Assembly: GCF_014837295.1 (NCBI RefSeq)
Contig: NZ_JACYHB010000019.1
Location: forward strand, 1 to 51,848
DNA length: 51,848 nt
From: Cellulosimicrobium arenosum
GTDB lineage: Bacteria > Actinomycetota > Actinomycetes > Actinomycetales > Cellulomonadaceae
Direction of reading: 5' to 3'
The translations under genes and the position numbers were made by a program. How positions within the stretch are numbered: position 1 is the stretch's first letter; every line of letters begins with the position of its first letter. Under the pieces are notes generated by a model, which saw only the letters and a list, made by a program, of their open reading frames with translations, ran no database searches and had not been told where the DNA came from. This document shows positions 46,625 to 51,848 of the stretch, in pieces.

Positions 46625-48190
46625 GTGTCGGAGGAAGCCGCACCCAGGCCTGCCCGGACCCCGCCGGCTCGACGGGCCGCGCGCGCAGAGATGGTCCGCA
46701 CTCCCCCGGCGACCACCCCGGGCGCCATCCGGACGGTCGACGCCGCACGGGTCGCGTCGGCGGCTCCCTCCGCGCCGTTGCACCTCGCCTCGATGCCGGC
46801 GCTCCAGCGGCAGGCAGGGAACGCTGCCGTGACGAGCAGGATCGCCGTCCAGCGAGACGTCGCGTCCCTGCCCGCCGGGAAGCAGTACCCGGCCACCCGG
46901 GGGACGGTCGTGGCGATCCGCGCGCTGCTCTCGGCGTCGGTGCGGACCATCGCGGACGTTGATCAGCGGGCCGCGGCGGCGGAGCGGCAGGCCGCGGACG
47001 ACAAGACGCTGATCCACCCCATCATGGTCGCCGGCGCCTCGCTGCACAGCGGCAGGCCACCCGTCGGGGCGATCACGACGTGGGCAGAGGTCGATGCCGC
47101 GCTCTTCGCCTTCTGCACCGAGGTCTCGGCGCGAGCGACGGGTCTCGGGCGGGAAGCGATCCGGGCGGGCGACGCGCCCGCAGCCTCCGTGTTCCTGCGC
47201 ACCGCCGACCGTGCGCACGACCTCGCCGCGTCCCATCGGCAGGCCGCACCCGCGCAGCCACCGGCTCTCACCCGTGCGGCGCCGACGCACGGGAAGTCGA
47301 CGCTCGCGACGGCCACGACGGTGCTCGACGCGGGCAACAACGCGCTGGCGCTGCCCGTCACGTCGACCGGTCTCGCGCTGGCGCCGCCGCTCGCCCTGGC
47401 CCCGACGGGGGCGGTGGCGGTCGGCGCGACCGTCGCAGGCACCGGCGGGGGCGGGCTCGGCATCCTGTTCGGACTGATCGGCGTCGGGATGGGAGCGAAG
47501 GCAACGTACCGGGGCCGGACGTCCTGGAAGGAGCTGCGGGACCTCAGCGCGCGCCTCGGCGGTCTGGACGACGACGTGCGCAGCCACCTCATGGCGGGGA
47601 TCGCCGATCACGGTGCCGCCCAGAAGCGGCGCAAGATGTGGGGCGGCCTGGGCGCGATGTCGCTGGGGAGCGTCGCCATGATCGCCGGCGCGCTCTCGAT
47701 CGCCGCCGCGCTCACCGCCGGCATCACCGCCGGCACCCTGGGCATCGGTGCCGCGGTGATCGGGATCGCGGCCGCGATCTTCGGGCTCGGCCTGCTGATC
47801 GGGCGGTGGGTGCACAAGCGCAACAAGCGCAAGAAGTGGCAGGACACGGCCGACGCCGGGGCAGCGAAGCTCGTGTCGTCGGCGGGTCAGACCAAGGACG
47901 CCGTGCTGCGCACCGAGGCCCGGGCGACGATCGCCGCCCTCGGCCTGGACCCGACAGCGGACGCCGGGCAGCTGACGGCCGACATCGCCCGTGTGCTGCA
48001 CACCGAGGTGACGTCGGGGCGCAAGCTCATCGCCTTCCAGGTGCTGCACTACCTCACCTCGGGTGTGCCGAGCGAGTCGGTCCAGGCCGGGCTGGTCCTC
48101 GAGGCGCTGCACGTGGACCCGGCGAAGGTGCTCACGCTCTCACGGGACGCAGCCGTCGGGGAGATCGCGCGCAAGCTCACGCACGGCTGA
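46625..48190 (+). CDS. DUF4157/eCIS-associated-motif protein with hydrophobic segments
   Basis: This 521-residue protein has a disordered Arg/Pro/Ala N terminus and then the motif LQRQAGNAAV (60-69) followed by RIAVQRD. I know this pattern from N termini of actinobacterial DUF4157 proteins and cargo of extracellular contractile injection systems. A helical region follows (90-210). Two glycine/alanine-rich hydrophobic stretches (about 245-291 and 341-393) lie before a basic patch KRNKRKKW and a helical C-terminal domain. There is no signal peptide. GTG 46625 has GGGAGG 6 nt upstream. No eCIS structural gene is in the window. The role is unknown; it could be a membrane-acting effector. Confidence 0.7.
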   Translation: MSEEAAPRPARTPPARRAARAEMVRTPPATTPGAIRTVDAARVASAAPSAPLHLASMPALQRQAGNAAVTSRIAVQRDVASLPAGKQYPATRGTVVAIRALLSASVRTIADVDQRAAAAERQAADDKTLIHPIMVAGASLHSGRPPVGAITTWAEVDAALFAFCTEVSARATGLGREAIRAGDAPAASVFLRTADRAHDLAASHRQAAPAQPPALTRAAPTHGKSTLATATTVLDAGNNALALPVTSTGLALAPPLALAPTGAVAVGATVAGTGGGGLGILFGLIGVGMGAKATYRGRTSWKELRDLSARLGGLDDDVRSHLMAGIADHGAAQKRRKMWGGLGAMSLGSVAMIAGALSIAAALTAGITAGTLGIGAAVIGIAAAIFGLGLLIGRWVHKRNKRKKWQDTADAGAAKLVSSAGQTKDAVLRTEARATIAALGLDPTADAGQLTADIARVLHTEVTSGRKLIAFQVLHYLTSGVPSESVQAGLVLEALHVDPAKVLTLSRDAAVGEIARKLTHG

Positions 48191-48276
48191 ACCCCGGTGC
48201 CCGCCCGCGGGCGCGGACAGGATGTGCGGCATCGACGGCGACCCGCTGAACAGAAGGGTCGGGCGGGGCCCGGGCG

Positions 48277-50241
48277 TCAGCCGTTCTTCGAGGGACGGTA
48301 GCCAGCGGCTCGAGCAGCCCCGGTGGTGGTGAAGCACTCCTCGGGCTTCGTCCGGTCGTACCAGCGCCCACCGGGGACGTGGTAGATCATGCTGCTGGCG
48401 TTGCCCTTGACACGAGCCCACGACGGGCAGTTCCACGTGCTCGCCGGCGACGTACGGCTCGGACGCGGCGCCGCCTTCACGGCCGCGGTCTTCGCGCTCG
48501 CGCGATACGCGGTCACGTACGTGGACCGCTTGCCCGTGACCGTGACCGTGATTCGCTTGCCCTTGTCACCCGACCTGACCTTGAAGGTGGACCTCGTGGC
48601 GCCGCTGACGGACCTGCCGTCCACCTTCCACTGGTACGAGAACAGGGGGGTCGGCGACCACGAGCCGGGCGATGCCTTCAGCGTCTTGCCTACCTGCACC
48701 GTCCCGCTGATCTTGGGAGCCGCGGTCCGGGCGAACTTCGTCGCGACAGCCACGGTCGAGCTGCTGGTGACGCTCCTCGTCGCGTAGCCCGTGGCCCGGC
48801 CCGTCACGGTGACAGTGATGCGCTTGGCGTGGTCGTTCTTCTTGAGCACGTATGTCGACTTCGTCGCGCCACTGATGCTCTTTCCGCCGGCCTTCCACCG
48901 GTACGAGACTGCACCCTTCGGCGCCCACGATCCGGCCGTGACCCGGAGCGTCGAACCCACCCTCGCGGTCCCGGTGATCTTCGGCGTAGGTGCCGAGAAC
49001 GTGCCCGCTGCCACGGCCTGGGTCGCGGCACTGGTGACCGAACGCGTCGTGTAGCCGACGGCCTTCCCCGTGACGGTGAGGGTGATCTTCTTGCCGTGCA
49101 GGCTCGACGGCACCGTGTACGTCGAATGCGTCGCGCCCTTGATCGCGGTGCCGTTCGCCCGCCACTGGTAGCTCACGCTCGGCTTGGGCGTCCAGGTACC
49201 CACCGATGCGGTCAGCTTCTTGCCCACCTGGGCCGTACCGGAGATCTTCGGGGTCGCCGCCGACAGCGCGCCCGCACCCACCGTCACGGTTGGGCTCGTC
49301 CTCTCGGCGTCGGGGTGGAAGGCCGCACTCCCGGTGACGATGACGCCGATCTCGTGACCCAGGTCGGCCGGCGCGGGCACGTAGGTGGGTCGGGTCGCAC
49401 CTGCGACGGCAGCTCCGTCACGGGTCCACCGATAGCTCAGCGTCGCCCCGTTCGACCAAGCTCCTGGTCCGGCGGTGAGGGTCGATCCAATCCGTGCTGA
49501 GCCCACGATCGTCGGCACGGCGCCGGACAGGACGCCGGTCACGGCCGCTGTCGGCGCGGAGGACTCGGTACGAGGAAGGTGGCTGCTCTCGCGCGAGGTG
49601 ACGGTCACGACGATCGCCGCACCCAAGTCTGCTGACGTCACTACGTACTCGGACGCATCGGCCCCCACGATCGGAGCGCCGTCGCGACTCCACTGGTACG
49701 ACAACGACCCCACGGGCAGCCAGGTGACCGATGCACGGAGCCGCTCACCGACGACCGCAAGACCGACGATCGCCGGCGCCGCCCCCTGGACGGCGCAACG
49801 CTCCACCACCGAGGTGGCGACCGTCGTGACCGTGGTGGGCTGCGCGCCCGGGTCCGGGACGGTGCCAGTGACCCGCGCGGAGAGAGAGGTACCGACGAGG
49901 TCGGGCCCGATCTCGAGCGTCTGACCCGACCTGCCGTCGAGCACCGAGGAGTCGGCGAACCACTCGTAGGACAGAGCCACGTCGTGCGGCTGCCACGAGC
50001 CCGGCACGACGCTCAGTGACTCGCCGACACAGGGCTGCCCCGCGATCGTCAACGGCTCGTTCGGCGCCTGGACGACCCTCGCCTCCGGGACTGCGATGTC
50101 CGCCCGGATACCCGCGGGAACGCGCGCGACACCCGCAGCCGGCAGCGCCGCCGTAGGGGCCAGCACGAGCGCGGCGAGGATGGTCAGCACCAGTGCGCGA
50201 TGGCCGGTCGCGGACGCGCGGGGAGATCGGGGGACGGACAT
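48277..50241 (-). CDS. Secreted six-repeat Ig-like protein with C-terminal sunset-like domain
   Basis: The 654-residue protein has a Sec signal peptide (ALVLTILAALVLAPTAALPA). Six Ig-like repeats of about 83-88 residues follow from about residue 58, each with P-x-I-x-G-x-x-x-V-G-x-x-L, SYQW and a closing VTVTG (for example SGTVQVGKTLKASPGSW and SYQWKVDGRSVSGATRST). Repeats 4-6 are most alike. The C terminus holds NCPSWARVKGNASSMIYHVP and WYDRTKPEECF, which I recall as the sunset domain of surface proteins. Likely a secreted or wall-associated adhesin or binding protein. GGAG precedes the ATG. Confidence 0.85.
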   Translation of the reverse strand: MSVPRSPRASATGHRALVLTILAALVLAPTAALPAAGVARVPAGIRADIAVPEARVVQAPNEPLTIAGQPCVGESLSVVPGSWQPHDVALSYEWFADSSVLDGRSGQTLEIGPDLVGTSLSARVTGTVPDPGAQPTTVTTVATSVVERCAVQGAAPAIVGLAVVGERLRASVTWLPVGSLSYQWSRDGAPIVGADASEYVVTSADLGAAIVVTVTSRESSHLPRTESSAPTAAVTGVLSGAVPTIVGSARIGSTLTAGPGAWSNGATLSYRWTRDGAAVAGATRPTYVPAPADLGHEIGVIVTGSAAFHPDAERTSPTVTVGAGALSAATPKISGTAQVGKKLTASVGTWTPKPSVSYQWRANGTAIKGATHSTYTVPSSLHGKKITLTVTGKAVGYTTRSVTSAATQAVAAGTFSAPTPKITGTARVGSTLRVTAGSWAPKGAVSYRWKAGGKSISGATKSTYVLKKNDHAKRITVTVTGRATGYATRSVTSSSTVAVATKFARTAAPKISGTVQVGKTLKASPGSWSPTPLFSYQWKVDGRSVSGATRSTFKVRSGDKGKRITVTVTGKRSTYVTAYRASAKTAAVKAAPRPSRTSPASTWNCPSWARVKGNASSMIYHVPGGRWYDRTKPEECFTTTGAARAAGYRPSKNG

Positions 50242-50257
50242 CTCGGCTCCGGTCTAG

Positions 50258-50263
50258 ATTTTA
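50258..50263 (-). promoter_or_regulatory. -10 element of the Ig-like gene
   Basis: TAAAAT on the minus strand is an unusually AT-rich -10 for this genome and lies 16 bp before ATG 50241. Confidence 0.6.
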
Positions 50264-50264
50264 T

Positions 50265-50279
50265 CGACCACGATGGTCG
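50265..50279. promoter_or_regulatory. Inverted repeat upstream of the -10 (operator candidate)
   Basis: CGACCA-CGA-TGGTCG is a perfect 6-bp inverted repeat with a 3-bp centre. It lies in the spacer directly upstream of the TAAAAT box, where a bound protein would block RNA polymerase. Confidence 0.5.
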
Positions 50280-50530
50280 GGGATCTGAAAGATAGGGCAT
50301 GCGAAGCGCCCTGTAATCACCCCGGTCGGGGCCCTGGCCCCGGCGCTGGTGGCGAATGGGCGGGCTTCTGCTGATCTCGCGATGTGCACCATCGCCGAAC
50401 GCCGCAAACTTCACCCGCCGCGCCGGTTCCCTACCATCGACGGCTCCGAGGGTCTCAGTCCGCCACCATCGAAGAGCTGCCCGACGCGGTGGCAGTGGTG
50501 GCCCCCCTCCACGCGCGCGGGTCGCACCGG

Positions 50531-51592
50531 TCAGCGTGTCACCGTGCGTTCGGCGATCAGTGGCCGCGCAACGAGCGACCGGGCCATCTCATCGACCGAG
50601 AGCCCCTTGTAGAGCACGTCCACCACTCCCGACGTGATCGGCATGTCCACCCCTACGGACAGCGCCAGGTCGAGGACCGACCGGGACGACTTCACGCCTT
50701 CAGCAGTCGTGCCAGTCTTCACGACGGCGTCCTCAAGGCTCAGGCCCTCGCCGATCAGACGGCCCAGTCCGTGATTGCGGGACGATGGGGACGTACAGGT
50801 CGCCACCAGGTCCCCCATACCCGCGAGGCCAGAGAAGGTGGCGGTGTCGGCGCCCAGCGCGAGACCGAGTCGAGTGATCTCGACAAGGCCACGGGTGATG
50901 ATCGTCGCCGTCGTGTTATAGCCGTGGCCTCGGCCCTGCGCCATTCCGACTGCCAGAGCGACCACGTTCTTGACCGATCCGCAGAGCTCGACTCCGATGA
51001 CGTCGGAGTTGGTGTAGGGACGGAAGTAGTCGGTCGTGCACGCGCGCGCGACCGTGCGCGCAGCACGAAGGTCAGTCGAGGCGACCACCGTGGCGGTTGG
51101 TTGCCGCTCGGCGATCTCACGCGCAAGATTCGGGCCGGAGACGACGACTATGCGATCGGCGGCAACGCCGAGCGCCTCGCCGAGCACGACGCTCATGCGT
51201 TGATCGCTCGTGAGCTCGATCCCCTTCATGAGCGAGACCACGAGTGTTCGTGGATCGAGATCCAGGTGCATCTCCGCCAGTGCGTTCCGGACCATCTGGG
51301 AAGGGAGTGCGACCACCACGATCTCCGCACCCTCGGCGACCCACGTCTCGTCCGTCGACGCCTCGATCGAGGAAGGCAGGTCGATGCCTGCAAGATACCG
51401 CGCGTTGCGGCCGGCCGAGAGCTCTTGTGCGGTGGCGCGGTCCCGGGTCCAGATTCGCACCGAGCAACCTGCATCCGCCAGGACCGCGGCAAAAGCAGTC
51501 CCCCAGCTTCCACCTCCGAGCACGGCGACCCTGGTGGACCGCACGAGCGCACCGCTCACTGCCTCGAACTCCATCGTGATGTCACCGCTCAT
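50531..51592 (-). CDS. gpsA: NAD(P)H-dependent glycerol-3-phosphate dehydrogenase
   Basis: The 353-residue enzyme reduces dihydroxyacetone phosphate to sn-glycerol-3-phosphate for phospholipids or glycerol-phosphate polymers. An N-terminal Rossmann motif (VAVLGGGSWGTAFAAVLADA), VSLMKGIE, the catalytic region CGSVKNVVALAVGMAQG, and LAGMGDLVATCTS are all present. The substrate-binding NHGLGRLIGEG follows. GAGGAAGG precedes the ATG. The usual partners plsC or ddl are not adjacent, and the base composition looks less GC-rich than upstream, so it may be a second, acquired copy. Confidence 0.93.
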   Translation of the reverse strand: MSGDITMEFEAVSGALVRSTRVAVLGGGSWGTAFAAVLADAGCSVRIWTRDRATAQELSAGRNARYLAGIDLPSSIEASTDETWVAEGAEIVVVALPSQMVRNALAEMHLDLDPRTLVVSLMKGIELTSDQRMSVVLGEALGVAADRIVVVSGPNLAREIAERQPTATVVASTDLRAARTVARACTTDYFRPYTNSDVIGVELCGSVKNVVALAVGMAQGRGHGYNTTATIITRGLVEITRLGLALGADTATFSGLAGMGDLVATCTSPSSRNHGLGRLIGEGLSLEDAVVKTGTTAEGVKSSRSVLDLALSVGVDMPITSGVVDVLYKGLSVDEMARSLVARPLIAERTVTR

Positions 51593-51607
51593 GATGCCCT
51601 TCCTCGC

Positions 51608-51635
51608 ACGCTCACCCCCACATGCACGGGGACGG
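51608..51635 (-). CRISPR. Isolated type I-E-like CRISPR repeat (degenerate)
   Basis: The minus strand reads CCCCGTGCATGTGGGGGTGA followed by GC. From memory, this differs at two positions from a common actinobacterial type I-E repeat core. Only one copy is visible, 16 bp upstream of gpsA. Confidence 0.4.
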
Positions 51636-51768
51636 AATCATCCCAGGTCTTCTGCCGCTCTCCCGCGGGATACCGCTCTCGTTGAAGGCAGCGTACGGGC
51701 TGGACCGAGCTCTGTGGGCGGGGTCAAGCCCCTTGGAGTGGTGTAGCGCTGCGTGATCTTTGTTGGGG

Positions 51769-51848
51769 TCAGGCGCTGAGCTCGAGCATGGGGTCGGGGT
51801 TCACCTCGATTCCCGGATCGGTGACGGTCGTGAGGCGGCATCTGGTGA
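51769..51848 (-). CDS. C-terminal end of a protein running off the window
   Basis: The last 25 codons of an open frame end with TTVTDPGIEVNPDPMLELSA and a TGA. The residue use looks like a real protein C terminus. It is truncated by the window edge. I cannot assign a family; a transposase or an ordinary cellular gene are both possible. The 176 bp between it and gpsA contain the CRISPR-like repeat and GGGGTCAAGCCCC at 51720. Confidence 0.4.
   Translation of the reverse strand, partial: TRCRLTTVTDPGIEVNPDPMLELSA

Noticed and set aside
47284-47300. GKST as a Walker A motif in the eCIS-like protein
   Set aside because: The preceding residues (APTHGKST) do not form a GxxxxGK loop and no Walker B or strand context follows.
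48202-48213. Terminator between the eCIS-like and Ig-like genes
   Set aside because: CGCCCGCGGGCG is palindromic but has no loop, so it cannot form a good hairpin.

Overview
The window is very GC-rich, almost fully coding chromosome from an actinobacterium. The evidence is mycothiol-type SigR/RsrA, MtrA-MtrB-LpqB, a 24-residue bL37, an Rv3235-family gene beside secA, and many GTG starts. Gene content and order suggest a Micrococcales lineage near Cellulomonas/Cellulosimicrobium; this taxonomic placement is inference from memory, not a search.

Layout. 1-2.9 kb: aldo/keto reductase, aldose 1-epimerase-like and SGNH-like genes. 2.9-5.5 kb: a PadR regulator between two DUF4097 proteins, with twin palindromic operators upstream, then divergent bL37. 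5.5-7.5 kb: sigR-rsrA with a recognisable autoregulatory promoter, and a DoxX-like gene. 7.5-10.8 kb: aroA-rsgA and hisN. 10.8-16.2 kb: SAF protein, CpaE-like ATPase and DUF6912 (minus strand); a small BldC-like HTH gene; an uncharacterised gene; a LysM protein and an Rv3235-family protein. 16.2-27 kb (minus strand): secA, a YcaQ-type glycosylase, hpf, comF, and the mtrA-mtrB-lpqB operon. 27-33 kb: a tightly overlapping membrane protein/DUF4129/DUF4350/MoxR/DUF58 operon. 33-37.6 kb: a 40-residue membrane peptide, an AlkZ-type protein, SpoIIM and RDD genes sharing a divergent promoter, and an acyltransferase. 37.7-46.4 kb (minus strand): a two-component system, a membrane protein, ahcY and a glycine-betaine-type ABC transporter. 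46.6-51.8 kb looks accessory: a protein carrying the LQRxAGNAAV motif of DUF4157/eCIS-associated proteins plus hydrophobic segments, a secreted six-repeat Ig-like protein with a C-terminal sunset-like domain, an out-of-context gpsA with an isolated CRISPR type I-E-like repeat in its leader, and a truncated reading frame at the edge.

Themes. Envelope maintenance (MtrAB-LpqB, SecA, LysM, MoxR/DUF58), thiol-oxidative stress (SigR/RsrA), ribosome function and hibernation (bL37, RsgA, HPF) and DNA cross-link repair (two HTH_42 proteins) dominate. About a dozen genes start 6-8 nt after a -10-like hexamer and lack a convincing Shine-Dalgarno sequence, suggesting widespread leaderless transcription; I used this to choose starts. 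The most testable regulatory signals are the SigR promoter with its near-leaderless upstream GTG, the PadR palindromes, and five direct repeats in exact 10-bp phase upstream of the LysM gene. I saw no rRNA, tRNA, complete insertion sequence or prophage.
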